Below are positions 48,055 through 60,648 of a DNA stretch of 64,000 bases, piece after piece (position 1 is the first letter of the stretch; every line of letters starts with the position of its first letter). Under the pieces are notes generated by a model. The model did no database searches, was not told the DNA's origin, and saw nothing but the letters and a program-made list of their open reading frames with translations. The DNA comes from Cordilura impudica (taxonomy: Eukaryota; Arthropoda; Insecta; Diptera; Scathophagidae). The position numbers and the translations under genes were made by a program. Location of the stretch: the NCBI GenBank assembly GCA_963682025.1, contig OY821518.1:234567836-234631835 (forward strand), written 5' to 3'.

Positions 48055-50076
48055 CCTTGATTTTCATCTTCTAGAAGTTGTTTAGCTTCTTCGTCTAATT
48101 AAATAGAGGTCGTTTTCCATTTTTGACGAATGTTGGACATATATGGATCTGAAGTGCACAACAAAATAGTGATAAGGTCTTCATTAGTACAACATCTGGA
48201 CATTTTCCTTGTGTTGTGCTCGCGAATCTGTAGTATTTGTTCCTTTTTTCTTGCGCTTCTTCAGAAAGAAATCCTATTGGTAGCATATTGTTTTGAATTA
48301 TTTGTTCCCCATGGTACAAAATTTTATGAACTGTGGATGGCATATATCTCCAAGAGTATTTTTCATTATAAAGTATAACTGTTTTATTGGCGTACTCTCC
48401 AAATTTTTTTGCATTTATGTTTTTGCTGCATGCTAGAACTTGTAATATGATTTTGAATCGTTTTATTAATTCATGATCTACACCTGTGATAGATGCTGCA
48501 GTTTCCGGATCGGAAAAAAATCTCCTTGCAGTATTTCCATCATTTGTGTTTCCTTCCCTTTTTTTTTTTGGTTGGTCGATTACGAGGCCTAGCTGTAAAT
48601 ATTTTTTGTTGAATTTGTTTTTTTTTTGCTTTCTTTTTCTTCACTTTCTTTGTTTTTTCTCACTGTTTCGCCTAACGGACCAAATTCCAAATCATAACCC
48701 AATTTAAGAATATGCTCCATGAAACGTATTCTAGCATGAAGAGGGGACATTCCAAATTCGTAGGCTTCCTTAAAACTATCGCCTTCTGGTGGGGGTTGGC
48801 TTAATTGACTTGATGTCTTTTGGCATATAATGCAGCTTGACGTTGACGTTGTTCCAGTTAAAGCTTGTGCAACTTTTCCATCAATCATTGTGAGACACAT
48901 TTTAAAATGTACTTCAATGTCTTGGTCATCAAATTTAAATATTACTGGTTGAAGTTCCTTAATTTGATCTTTTATTTTTTGCACTTCTTCAGTTATGACA
49001 TCTTTGACATCCTTTTTGAATGCAAATTTTATTGGTCTGCAATACTTTGTTGAAGAAGGAATTTCATTTTTCCATATATCAATTTCTGTTGCTCTACTAG
49101 TTGACGGCTCTAAGACGCTATACCTTTTTGTTAAGCGCAATGGAACGAAAGATACCATAAATAGATTAGCATCTGATGAATTTTCGGCATTAAATTGCTT
49201 GTATTGTTTCTGACCCGAGGATCCATCACATCCACATTTAGAAATTAAAGTAATGCTGCCATTAAATGATCAGTATCAAGCGTATTAAGCAATCGTTCTG
49301 CAGTGTGTTCAAGGAGATCTTGCAATTTTATTTCTGCTGATGTTGAAGTGACACTAATAGCAGATTGTGAAGGTAAGCATTCTTTTTTGGCAGAAACTAA
49401 ATCTCGATACTCTGGAAAAATTCCACAATTCTTTTCATTGGTTCGCTTCCGCAATTCCTTATATTGATTTTTGGTCAATTTCAAATCCAAAAATAGGGCG
49501 AACGCTTCTTCCGGCGTAAATTTCTTATCTTCAATTGGTGTAGGAATGCTTTCCAAAATCCTCTTTGTGCGCCTTGGGCTCGCTTCTACTATTTTTTTAA
49601 TTATTTCAATTTTATTTTTTTTTATTTTGGGTTGGTTGAATTTGGTGCAAACATTAATCCTTAATAATTTTTTGAGAAACTCCTTCATTGATATTCTCCA
49701 GCTTGCGCCTTCGTGATCTTTCACTACGTCCGTCAATTGGTTTTGCTGGTCGATTCTTTTTTCCACTTTCGTTGGCAGTTGTAGATACACTCTCAAAAAT
49801 AAGTTCCTTAATTAACCAGTCTTGGTAAAGTTTGTACATCTTTGCCTTGCTATGAGAGCATTCAATGTACAGTCTTTTCAAATTCGATGCAAAATTAGTA
49901 ATTTTTCCTTTGTGCATTTCAATGTCTTCTAGGTTACAATTCTTAAAGAAGTCGTTGCTCACTATGTGCAAAATTACATCGTCTACATCATTTCGTTGAA
50001 AATAAATATCTGCCAGATCTCTGTAACAGTACTTAGCCATTGCACAAATTGTAATGAATAATAATTGTGGAAACAT
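48055..50076 (-). pseudogene. Transib/RAG1-like transposase pseudogene
   Basis: Minus-strand blocks in several frames: N end (50076-49655), DKKFTPEEAFALFLDLKLTK, AEIKLQDLLEHTAERLL, CGCDGSSGQKQYKQ (first catalytic Asp candidate, about 49225), a CxxC zinc pair in SSCIICQKTSS, FGMSPLHARIRFMEHIL, NTNDGNTARRFFSDP, then VHKILYH (about 48316-48330), LSEEAQEKRNK and CTNEDLITILLCTSDPYMSN. The C-C, HKxLxH and SE...NK layout parallels the ZnC2, ZnH2 and catalytic Glu regions known in RAG1/Transib. Frameshifts near 49250, 48588 and 48200 and an N-terminal break near 49690 kill it. The family call rests on motif order, not a search. Confidence 0.6.
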
Positions 50077-51219
50077 TATTATAAATAATCTTTCTTGTAA
50101 TTATGTAAAATGAAAATTTTTATCTTTTATTACCACTTTTAGAAGCATAAAAACCCACACCCTAACCCCTTTTAAAAGGTGAAGCATACCTGCTCATATC
50201 TTAAAGGGCTATGTCGCAATAGTTTTTTTTTGATGTGTAAACATCTATGCGATCAGGCGGGTAAAAATCACAAACTTCCCTTACGGAAGCGGAACTATTT
50301 ACGGAAATGGAAGCTACAATTATTTAGCTGATTCATCAACCAACAGAAAGCGCCATGAATGTATAGCATACAACAGCATCCATCAAGTATGATAAACATA
50401 GCAGTTGCTTGCTATACACATGTAGATAGCGCTTACTGTTTGAATAGATGTTTTTATTCACACACCACAATGATTTCCAGAATTGCACCAAAATATTTCT
50501 GTATTTTGTTTAGTTTTATTTGAGTTCTAAAGAAAACCGCGTCTTTACTCTATTTGGAAATGTTTTTTCTGTTTTTTTCTTTTTTCAATATAGTAATATT
50601 GACACAATTATATGTTGACAACTTTCATTAATAAACATTTTTAGTAGTTATTACTATTTTTCATAATAAAACAAAATTTTTTTAAATAATACAATTATAC
50701 AATAAATCTATAATATTAATAGCCTAGGCAAAAGTAAGTGTTTTGAGATAAAATGAAGGCACACTTTATTGGAAGTGTTTGGAGACAAAATGAAGTGTAA
50801 GGAGATTATTTCAGGGAGCGAATAGCGTTATAAAAACGTTTTTTTCTAAAACGGGCCTAATTTCGGTATTCCATATAGAATGTTGCTATTTTATTAAACA
50901 TTTATTTTTATAAAAATTTATAATTAATTTTCTCAATCATTTAAAGTTATTCGTAACACTACAAGTTATTATATATATATTTAACAATTATCACTGCATT
51001 TAATATTATTTTTAATAAATAAATAAAATAATAAACACATGTAACCGGTAGTAGAGTTTAAAAAGGTTTTTTGTAAAATCACGTGATTTTAAACCAATTT
51101 CACACTTTACAAATATCTGGGGTCGAATCGTCGCATTCATTATCGAAATTTTTCAATCGAAATTATTTTTTTTTAATACAGACGATGGAAACATCAATTC
51201 TGTTTGTTTATTGAATATA
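50077..51219. other. Unassigned; Helitron-type 5' fragment at 50707
   Basis: A/TCTATAATATTAATAGCC at 50707-50725 matches only the first 20 bp or so of the 1407 Helitron family, then diverges. The rest is unrecognised. Confidence 0.35.
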
Positions 51220-52525
51220 ACGGGTGATTTTTTTGAGGTTAGGATTTTCATGCATTAGTATTTGACAGATCACGTGGGATTTCAGACATGGTGTCAAAGA
51301 GAAAGATGCTCAGTATGCTTTGACATTTCATCATGAATAGACTTACTAACGAGCAACGCTTGCAAATCATTGAATTTTATTACCAAAATCAGTGTTCGGT
51401 TCGAAATGTGTTTCGCGCTTTACGTCCGATTTATGGTCTACATAATCGACCAAGTGAGCAAACAATTAATGCGATTGTGACCAAGTTTCGCACTCAGTTT
51501 ACTTTATTGGACATTAAACCAACCACACGAATGCGTACAGTGCGTACAGAAGAGAATATTGCGTCTGTTTCTGAGAGTGTTGCTGAAGACCGTGAAATGT
51601 CGATTCGTCGCCGTTCGCAGCAATTGGGTTTGTGTTATTCGACCACATGGAAGATTTTACGCAAAGATCTTGGTGTAAAACCGTATAAAATACAGCTCGT
51701 GCAAGAACTGAAGCCGAACGATCTGCCACAACGTCTAATTTTCAGTGAATGGGCCCTAGAAAAGTTGGCAGAAAATCCGCTTTTTTATCGACAAATTTTG
51801 TTCAGCGATGAGGCTCATTTCTGGTTGAATGGCTTCGTAAATAAGCAAAATTGCCGTATTTGGATTGAAGAGCAACCAGAAGCCGTTCAAGAACTGCCCA
51901 TGCATCCCGAAAAATGCACTGTTTGGTGTGGTTTGTACGCTGGTGGAATCATTGGACCGTATTTTTTCAAAGATGCTGTTGGACGCAACGTTACGGTGAA
52001 TGGCGATCGCTATCGTTCGATGCTAACAAACTTTTTGTTGCCAAAAATGGAAGAACTGAACTTGGTTGACATGTGGTTTCAACAAGATGGCGCTACATGC
52101 CACACAGCTCGCGATTCTATGGCCATTTTGAGGGAAAACTTCGGAGAACAATTCATCTCAAGAAATGGACCGGTAAGTTGGCCACCAAGATCATGCGATT
52201 TGACGCCTTTAGACTATTTTTTGTGGGGCTACGTCAAGTCTAAAGTCTACAGAAATAAGCCAGCAACTATTCCAGCTTTGGAAGACAACATTTCCGAAGA
52301 AATTCGGGCTATTCCGGCCGAAATGCTCGAAAAAGTTGCCCAAAATTGGACTTTCCGAATGGACCACGTAAGACGCAGCCGCGGTCAACATTTAAATGAA
52401 ATTATCTTCAAAAAGTAAATGTCATGGACCAATCTAACGTTTCAAATAAAGAACCGATGAGATTTTGCAAATTTTATGCGTTTTTTTTTTTAAAAAAGTT
52501 ATCAAGCTCTTAAAAAATCACCCGG
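51220..52525 (+). mobile_element. Complete DD41D mariner-like element (1306 bp)
   Basis: The ends are ACGGGTGATTTTTTTGAG and, reversed, CCGGGTGATTTTTTAAGAG. TA flanks both sides (51218-51219, 52526-52527). The element contains one uninterrupted transposase gene and so appears recent. Confidence 0.9.
51333..52418 (+). CDS. Intact mariner transposase, DD41D type, 361 aa
   Basis: It catalyses cut-and-paste transposition of its own element in the nucleus. The N end has a helix-turn-helix (LTNEQRLQIIEFYYQNQ, about aa 4-55) and a second DNA-binding region to about aa 115 (RRRSQQLGLCYSTTWKILRK). Catalytic residues: D159 (LFSDEAHFW), D252 (FQQDGATCHTA) and D294 (DLTPLDYFLWG). Exactly 41 residues separate the last two, the spacing known for the rosa/DD41D branch. 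No stops or frameshifts, and length is normal for the group. The start is the first ATG, 113 bp inside the left end. Confidence 0.92.
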   Translation: MNRLTNEQRLQIIEFYYQNQCSVRNVFRALRPIYGLHNRPSEQTINAIVTKFRTQFTLLDIKPTTRMRTVRTEENIASVSESVAEDREMSIRRRSQQLGLCYSTTWKILRKDLGVKPYKIQLVQELKPNDLPQRLIFSEWALEKLAENPLFYRQILFSDEAHFWLNGFVNKQNCRIWIEEQPEAVQELPMHPEKCTVWCGLYAGGIIGPYFFKDAVGRNVTVNGDRYRSMLTNFLLPKMEELNLVDMWFQQDGATCHTARDSMAILRENFGEQFISRNGPVSWPPRSCDLTPLDYFLWGYVKSKVYRNKPATIPALEDNISEEIRAIPAEMLEKVAQNWTFRMDHVRRSRGQHLNEIIFKK

Positions 52526-52527
52526 TA

Positions 52528-53680
52528 TTAGTACATACTTAAGAACTATATGTGGAAGAAAATAAATTTTATATTCAGCTATGAAATTTGCAAAAATTTA
52601 TAAAAATTTCTATATTTTCATTATTATTAATAAAATTCTTAAAATTTTCATTATCTTAAATGTTCTCCATTTTTGTCTTTTATTTTCTTTAGTCCGATAT
52701 ACAAAACAACATTACAGCACTGCTCTCAATTAAATAATAGAGCAAAAACAGTAAACATTGATACAGCCGTGGAACATTCAGGTTGGAAACATAAAATATC
52801 AAAATAATTTGATTTTTGACGAACCAAAATTGAAACATAAATTTGGACATGAAACATTACTACACACGATGGATCATTAAGGGAAACATGCCGGTCATTT
52901 GTATGGGGATTAGGTCTTAACATGGACCGATTCTCACCAATTTCAATAGCGTTCAGCACAACGTTAATAAAAAATGCTTTAATTTTTAGATGTTTACACA
53001 TCTTCCTTGTGATCGGACTCACATGATTTTTTTTTTTACCATTTACCTGTTATTTAAATTGTTTCTCATTTTGTCAGGTATTTAAACTATATAACTCTAA
53101 TTCAGACTATTAATGTTTTTGAAAGATACCTATGTAAATGTACCTGTAACAATTAAGCGCACTATCTATATCTCAACCCTTGTTTATAAGTATATAACAA
53201 CTCCTGACAACTCTACCGACACGTAAAAAAATACACCGCGGTGTATTCATAACACTCAGGCGGACGGACGGACATCGTTTAATCGACTCAGAAAGTGTTT
53301 TTGAGTCGATCCGTATAATAAAAAATGAATAAAGGTCCGATATTTTTGGCAGTTACAAACATCACCTCAAACTTAATATATCCTAACCACATAGTGGACA
53401 ACTTTTGTATTCATAAATTTTGCATGAAAATATCTAACCTTGGGTCAGAAAAATTCTTCTGGTGCACACGGGCGGAAACTGGCGGGTATATAATGGTGTA
53501 TAGGAGTATAGGGGAGGGTTCGGACTATAGAAGAGTGCAAGATTTTTTCTGACTGCTTTTGACTGGCAGGAGTTATGCTCTATTAAGTAGGAGTTTTCGG
53601 AAAATTTGGACCTTTTTCAAAAAAATTTTTTTTTTTTAAATTTCGGAATGACTCATTGATTTTATATTTTTAACGTTAAT
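52528..53680. other. Mostly unassigned, with two Helentron H1 scraps
   Basis: 52888-52958 matches the H1 middle (ggtcttaacatggaccgatt). 53255-53398 matches the H1 5' part in reverse (ggcggacggacggacatcg ... ccacatagtgga). Nothing else recognised. Confidence 0.5.
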
Positions 53681-53757
53681 AGTATGGAAGCCACAAAATT
53701 TATTTCACTTCAAAACCTTTTAAACCAAAAAAGTTACAGTCATTCAAAAATAAAAAT

Positions 53758-55395
53758 TTACAAAGAAATTTTTAATTTTAACAAAATACTGAGAAAGCCC
53801 ATTTTCGAAGCGTTGAAAGTATATTCAAGCGTTGAAAGTATATTCATAGCTTCTGTATCACCTTGGCGTTTCACAAACACTATGAGATCATGCTTTTTTG
53901 TCCAAGCATATTTATATGTTAAGATGTTGTTTCTTGCATCTTGAAGACCTAAAGGTTCAATTTCATCTGTTGAGTCATCAGAAATTTCTTGAACTTCAGA
54001 AATTTGTTCAGGTAATGGTACCTGTAAATCCAAAGGTGGTCCCTCAACTATTAAATCCTTATCGACATGATAAAAATCATTTAAGCTTTGCACAGTGACC
54101 CCTGCAAGAAATTTTTTCTGAATTTCAGCAATTAGGTTTAATGGAAACTCATCTTCAGGCTAAAAATCAACATAAAATGTTGGCTGACATTCCTGGCTGT
54201 TAAACGTAAACGCTGCCTCACGAAAGCAATTTTGAACTGTTTCAGAAGGAACTTGATCCAATGCACTTTTAGCAAAATAAACTGCATCCAATAAGTTTAT
54301 ACGTTTTACTAAATCGTGGGCAGTATCAAAAATTTCGATGTTTGCTGGTAAGTGCTTCAATACCAAAGTTCTGTAATTATTCTTAAAATTTTTAATGACA
54401 CCCTAATCAAGTGGTTGGCTGATTGAAGTACAATTAGGAGGCAAAAAAAGAATTTTAATGTTTTTAAAATTACTGTTTTTTGGATGCGATTTTCCTTTTT
54501 TGTGCTCCTATTTTTCGATCGAAATTTTCTAACCATTCACTCATAATTTCAGACGTCATCCGGGATTTGGTGTTTGATTTCCATGTCACCGGTATATTAT
54601 CTTTTTATAAATTTTTAAAAGCTCTTGGTTTAGATGCCTTGCCAATAGCCAGCAGTTTTTCTTTATCTCAAGCCATGTTCGCACAGTGCAATATTGTTGG
54701 CCTTTCCTTAGACAATTTTCCTCACACACATTTTTCATTTTTTAAATTCAAGGCCTTGTTTGGTAATTCTCTAAAATAGAGACCAGTTTCATCAGCATTG
54801 TAAATATCTCTTGGTAGGTACCCTTTTATTAGAGAAGGCAGTTTCACCATGAATGATGTTACATCCTCAGGATTAACAGAAGCGGCTTCGCCACATATCA
54901 CTTTGAACGTAATATTGTGTCGAATTTTAAACTTGTTAAGCCAACCAGACGAAGCATTGAAAATGTTGTTACCCAAGGATTCAGCTATTTCTTTAGCTAT
55001 GCTTCGTATCAATGGACCTAAAAGTACAATTTTTATATCGTGTCATAAGATAATCGTTATTTTTTCAAAAGTAAAATTATTTGAATAAAACATATTATGT
55101 AATCCATCAAACAGTCCATTTAGTAAATCAGTGATAATATGACGCAACCTACAGTAAATCCTTTGTATAGAATTAAAAAACCTAACTTACCAGTTAAGGG
55201 AATTCCTTTATTGCGTGCGTCAACAAGCCAATCGTAGCACAACTGATCAATTGTTAGTCCTTCAGCACTCAAAAAGCTTCTTTTTTCATTTAAATTCACA
55301 TTTGAGTGCCATTTTTTCATTACCACTTCCCTTTTCTTTATAATGTCAGAAGCTTGAGTTTTACTAATACTAAAACGCTTCGATAAATTCCTCAC
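53758..55395 (-). pseudogene. Tigger/pogo transposase pseudogene, main part
   Basis: Minus-strand order: CENP-B type helix-turn-helix (LSVRNLSKRFSISKTQASDI, at 55395), LTIDQLCYDWLVDARNKGIP, a gap at 55013-55190, FNASSGWLNKFKIRHNI, IYNADETGLYFRELPNK (first catalytic Asp), then LPPNCTSISQPLD (third region) and an acidic C-terminal tail. The block holding the second Asp (DNCxAH) is deleted near 54465. Stops at several points. The N-terminal helix continues at 62873-62950, 7.5 kb away. Confidence 0.85.
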
Positions 55396-55402
55396 ACTTA
55401 AT

Positions 55403-56182
55403 TATACCCTATACCACTATGTGGTCTGGGTATAATGACTTTGTGCTGCTGTTTGTAACAACCAAAAATATTTGACCTAGACCCATCTTTAATTATACCG
55501 ATCAGAATCAGAATTACTATCTGATTCGATTTAACGATGTCCGTCCGTCCGTCCGTCCGTCCATGTAAAGCTTGTAATCAAACTGCAGGTCGCAAATATA
55601 AATATATTTTGATGAAATTTGGCATTTAATCTTTTTTCGGCCATAGAATGAACGCTATTGAAATTGGTGAGAATCGGTCCATGTTCAGACATAGCCCCCA
55701 TACAAATGACACCTATGAAATCAACATATATTGCCATAAGATCCAAATTATCATACAAATCTTAGTCAAATTGGGTTTATATGTATATATTGCATCCATT
55801 AATCAATAGTTCAAAAATGATCCCTATTGGACAGCTCTTAGTCATAGGCCCCATATAGAGCTGCTTCCCGATCTTCACTTAAATCTATCAAAAAACAAAA
55901 ATATTGCACTGATTCTTCTCAAATTTTGTTTGTATATATTTTTGCAAAATACAAGAGACTCTACCAAACATGATCAGGATCGGTCCATTTTTGGGCCTAG
56001 TCCCCATATAGATATAGCATCCGATATGAACTTTTTCATATCTGCAGCCGAAAAAATTAATAAAAATCCCACTCAAATTTGGTTTATGCTTATTTTCTAT
56101 AACCAGTTAGTTGGGCGTGAGAGATAGGGCCTGTAAACGCATGGTATAGGATATCGTATAGTCGGTCTAAACCGACTATAAT
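55403..56182 (+). mobile_element. Helentron H1, unit 1 of a head-to-tail trimer
   Basis: TATACCCTATACCACTATGTGG to GTCGGTCTAAACCGAC hairpin. It runs straight into unit 2 without the ACTTGT tail. Confidence 0.8.
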
Positions 56183-56949
56183 TATACCCTATACCACTAT
56201 GTGTTTTGGGTATAATGACTTTGTGCTGCTGTTTGTAACAACCAAAAATATTCGTCCTAGACCCATCTTTAATTATACCGATCGACTCAGAATCACTTTT
56301 TGAGTCGAAATAGCAATGTCCGTCCGTCCGTCCGTCCGTCTATGTGTCCATGTAAACCTTGCAATCAAACTACAGGTCGCAAATATGAACATATTTTGAT
56401 GAAATTTGGTATATAAGCTTTCATCGGCCATGGGATGAACGCTATTGAAATTGGTGAGAATCGGTCCATGCTCAGACCTAGTCCCCATACAAAAGACCCG
56501 TATGAAATCGACATAAATTGCAGAAGTTCCAAATTATCATATAGATCTCATTCAAATTGGGTTTGTATGTGTTTATTACATCCATTAATGAGTAGTCCAA
56601 AAATTATCCCTATAGGAAAATTCTTAGTCATAGACCCCATATAGAGCTGCTTCCCGATCTTCACTTAAATCTATCAAAAAACAAAAATATTGCACAGATT
56701 TTTCTCAAATTTGGTTTGTACATATTTTTTCAAAGTGTAAGTCACTTTGCCAAATATGGTCAGGATCGGTCCATTTTTGGACCTAGTCCCCATATAGACA
56801 TATCATCCGATATGAACTTTTTCATATCTGCAGCCAAAAAAATTAATAAAAATGCCAGTCAAATTTGGTTTATGCTTATTTGCTATATCCAATTAATTGG
56901 ACCGAAGAGATAGTGTCTCTAAACCATAGTCGGTCTATCCCGACTATAT
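56183..56949 (+). mobile_element. Helentron H1, unit 2 of the trimer
   Basis: Starts TATACCCTATACC and ends in the decayed hairpin GTCGGTCTATCCCGAC and TATATG before unit 3. Confidence 0.8.
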
Positions 56950-57471
56950 GATACCCTATACCACCATGTGGTTTGGGTATAATGACTTTGTGCTGCTGTT
57001 TGTAACTATCAAAAATATTTGACCTAGACCCATCTTTTATTATACCGATCGAATCAGAATCACTTTCTGAATCACTTCTGATTCGATTTAACGATGTCCG
57101 TCCGTCCGTCCGTCCGTCCGTCCGTCCGTCTGTATGTTCATGTAAAGCTTGTAATCAAACTGCAGGTCGCAAATATGAATATATTTTGATGACATTTGGT
57201 ATATAAGCTTTCATCGGCCATGGGATGAACGCTATTGAAATTGGTGGGAATCGGTCCATGTTCAGACCTAGCCCCCATACAAATGACCCATATAAAATCG
57301 ACATAAACTGCCATAAGATCCAAATTATCATATAAATCTTAGTCAAATTGGGTTTGTATGTATTTATTTCATCCATTAATCAGTAGTCCAAAAATGATCC
57401 CTATGGGACAACTCTTAGTCATAGGCCCCATATAGAGCTGCTTCCCGATCTTCACTTAAATCTATCAAAAA
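56950..57471 (+). mobile_element. Helentron H1, unit 3 of the trimer, left part
   Basis: Starts ATACCCTATACCACCATGTGG and is cut at tctatcaaaaa (57471) by Helentron S2. The remainder resumes at 62574. Confidence 0.8.
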
Positions 57472-58050
57472 ACAAGTAGTAGTGTAAAATTCGGCTATGC
57501 CGAATCTTTGATACCCTCCACCTAGGTTTTCTTGCACTATTTGTAACAAATTTAGATTAAATATTTGAAAATGTAAACAATTTGATCAATTTAGTAATTT
57601 ATTACAACAAATACTCTGAATTTTCAGCATTTACGTTTAACAATTTTAAAGTCAATAGAAGATAGTAAACAAAATATATTTTTTAATTTCGGATCTTTTT
57701 CGGAATACTTGACCATGTCTTATATTTTAAAAGCACTAGCGTTAATCGGTTTTATTTTTTCGATCTTATTACATCAGTTTGTCATTCTATTTGTACTTTT
57801 GTCGAATTGTAGGGATTTTTTGAAAATTTTTTTTTTAACAAATTTACGTTTCAATTTTAAACTTTAAAATTAAAAATATCTATCTTTTTTAAATCTGGTA
57901 ATAACTCTATAATATGGAGATGGTAAATCCGTGGCTTCTTTAATAAGAATGACAAGTAAAAAACACTTTTGTGCAGTTTACTTGTTTTGTGCATTTTTTT
58001 TAATACATACATAAGTACGCCATCTTTGTAGATCTCTTCGATTATATTAA

Positions 58051-58536
58051 AGGTGCTATTACATGATGTGTTTTTTACATATGTACTGTCAAATTTTCCC
58101 ACAACAAAAGTTGTACACATCGTGTGATACATATGAAACATTGTTTATGTAAAATACATGAAGAAAGTCACATGTACATTTTTCAATTAGAACAGGTTCT
58201 ATTTTTGCATGACAAACATGAAAATACAACACTGCTTGTGGCGAAAGAAAAACAGAGTAAATTTTGAAGATTAATATTGAAAGAAAAATAAATTGTTTAG
58301 TATTAACAATTAAAAAATATATAACCTTTTTTTTAACAATAAATTTTTGTAAATTCACAAATTAAATCAGCTGTTGTTTACACTTAGAGGTTATGTCATA
58401 CGGAAATACATATGCACGTGTGATAGCAAAAATTACGAATCGTATGTAAAAGACAATTTCGACAGACATGAGGAATTTCATATGGATAAAAAAAGTGACA
58501 GTACATATGTTAAAAACACATCGTGTAATAGCACCT
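58051..58536. mobile_element. Harbinger-like MITE, copy 2 (486 bp)
   Basis: Same inverted ends of about 40 bp as 32175-32665 (AGGTGCTATTACA...). Flanks are TAA on the left and GAA on the right, so one base of the duplication has changed or the target differed. Confidence 0.75.
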
Positions 58537-58567
58537 GAAGTAAGTTTGTAAATAAAAAGAATATTAA

Positions 58568-59348
58568 ACAAGTAAGAAAATTATAGTCGGTCTAGACCGA
58601 CTATACGATACCCTATACCATGCGTTTAGAAACCCTATCTCTTAGGCCCAACTAACTGGACATTGAAAATAAGCAAAAACCAAGTTTGAGTGGGATTTTT
58701 ATTAATTTTTTTGGCTGCAGATATGAAAAATTCATATCGGATGCTATATCTATAAAGGGACTAGTTCCAAAAATGGACCGATCCCGATCATGTTTGGTAA
58801 AGTCTCTTGTATTTTGCAAAAATATGTATAAACAAAATTTGAGAAGAATCAGTGCAATATTTTTGTTTTTTAATAGATTTAAGTGAAGATCGGGAAGCAG
58901 CTCTATATGGGGTCAAAGGGATCATTTTTGGACTACTCATTAGTGGATGTAATGAACGCATACAAACCCAATTTGAGTAAGATCTATATGACAATTTGGA
59001 TCTTATGGCAATTTATGTCGATTTCATATGGGTAATTTGTATGGGGGCTAGGTCTGAACATGGACCGATTCTCACCAGTTTCAATAGCGTTCATCCCATG
59101 GCCGACAAAAGCTTATATACCAAATTTCATCAAAATATATTCATATTTGCGACCTGCAGTTTGATTACAAGCTTTACATGGACACACAGACGGACGGACG
59201 GACGGACGGACGGACGGACATTGTTAAATCAACTCAGAAAGTGATTCTGATTCGATCGGTGTAATTAGGTCTAGGTCAAATATTTTTGGTTGTTACAAAC
59301 AGCAGCACAAAGTCATTATACCCAAATCACATAGTGGTATAGGGTATA
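58568..59348 (-). mobile_element. Full-length Helentron H1 inside S2
   Basis: ACAAGTAAGAAAATTATAG to CATAGTGGTATAGGGTATA. (GGAC)n at 59189-59218. The right flank aatattataaat matches the uninterrupted S1 sequence at about 12795. Confidence 0.8.
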
Positions 59349-59458
59349 AATATTATAAATATAACATAATTGATTTTAGAAAAATGTCCGATTCGTTTTT
59401 CGATGATGCTGAAAACACATCAAAGAAATACAGAAAACCAAGGTTTTACTCAAGTTAG

Positions 59459-59615
59459 TTGAGAGACGAGAAGCTAATGGGATAGAACAGGTCAAAGATG
59501 ACGACTTTAAATACAGATGCAAGGCTTGTGAAAAAATATTAAATTGCGATAAATCAGATCTAAGTATACATGCTAATAACCAATGTCTTAAAAAAATATC
59601 TTTTAAAACCAACAA
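59459..59615 (+). pseudogene. Zinc-finger-like fragment, second copy
   Basis: YRCKACEKILNCDKSDLS in one frame, homologous to 12896-13060. It keeps both Cys of the CxxC pair. Frameshifted relative to its upstream part. Confidence 0.4.
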
Positions 59616-60070
59616 CCAAAATTCTGTTTACGTTATAAGATCCCATTTGCAAGCCATTTTAATTAATTGTGTAAATTTTAAATGCACATCTAGCCATATA
59701 AAAGATGAATTATACAGAATAGTAAAAATATTTTTTTTATAATATCTATTGGTTTTTTATGTTGTTTTTATGTAATTCTAATGATATTCTTATCTTATTT
59801 TTTATGATATTTATTTCGTTTTTATGTTATTTTTGCATTATTGAAATTGAAAATTAACAAATTGAAATAATTTTTTTTGTGAAAAATTGAAAAAAGTAGT
59901 GTAGGGAAAAATGTAGAGAGAAAAAAGTGGGTGTAGGGAAAAAAAGGGATTTTTTTCATTAGCGTAGAGATAGCTGTAAAAATATCCTGGCATCCTGGTA
60001 CCTATTAAAAAACAATGTAAGATTTCACAAAACAATGCTTTCATAAGACTAAATGAAATTGTTACTTATG

Positions 60071-60648
60071 CATGAAACACATAGACGACAGAGGCTACAC
60101 AAACACACGGATACAAATGCTACTGGCTACAATTGTAGTCGTGTAGTCAACTACTTAATTTTTTTGAAAACGACAGCAACATATAACAACAATATAAACA
60201 GCTGTTTTTATACAAAATCATTTTTATTTCAGTAGTGCCAATTATATTTTTTTTTTAACTTTATTAAAATAGAAAAACATGTGTAATTCTATATAAAATG
60301 TCTTAAATATATTACTTATTTATAATGAATTATTATAACGTAAAAATAAATAAATAAATTTACTTATTAATAGAATTATTATAGCATTTCATTTTGCGAT
60401 TAATTTTTTCAACAAAATAAAATATTTCATAGCACTAACATCGTTTACATATTTTGTTATATTGTCAACACTATTTTTATTTTGTAGCCAACAAAAACAG
60501 AAATTAGCCTAAGTTGACTACAGCAGCAAAAGTGGTCATGTAGTCGTGTAGCTGTGTTGGTGTCAAAATAAACGTTTTCATATAAACGTGTGTATTTTAT
60601 TTTTGACATGCTGTAGTCGTGTAGCCGCTGTCTTCTATGTGTTTCATG
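60071..60648. mobile_element. MITE with 30-bp inverted ends (578 bp)
   Basis: Ends CATGAAACACATAGACGACA and, reversed, CATGAAACACATAGAAGACA continue to GGCTACAC, with 28 of 30 bp matching. TGTAGTCGTGTAG recurs just inside both ends. S1 lacks it at the matching position (about 14708). No coding sequence. Confidence 0.75.
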
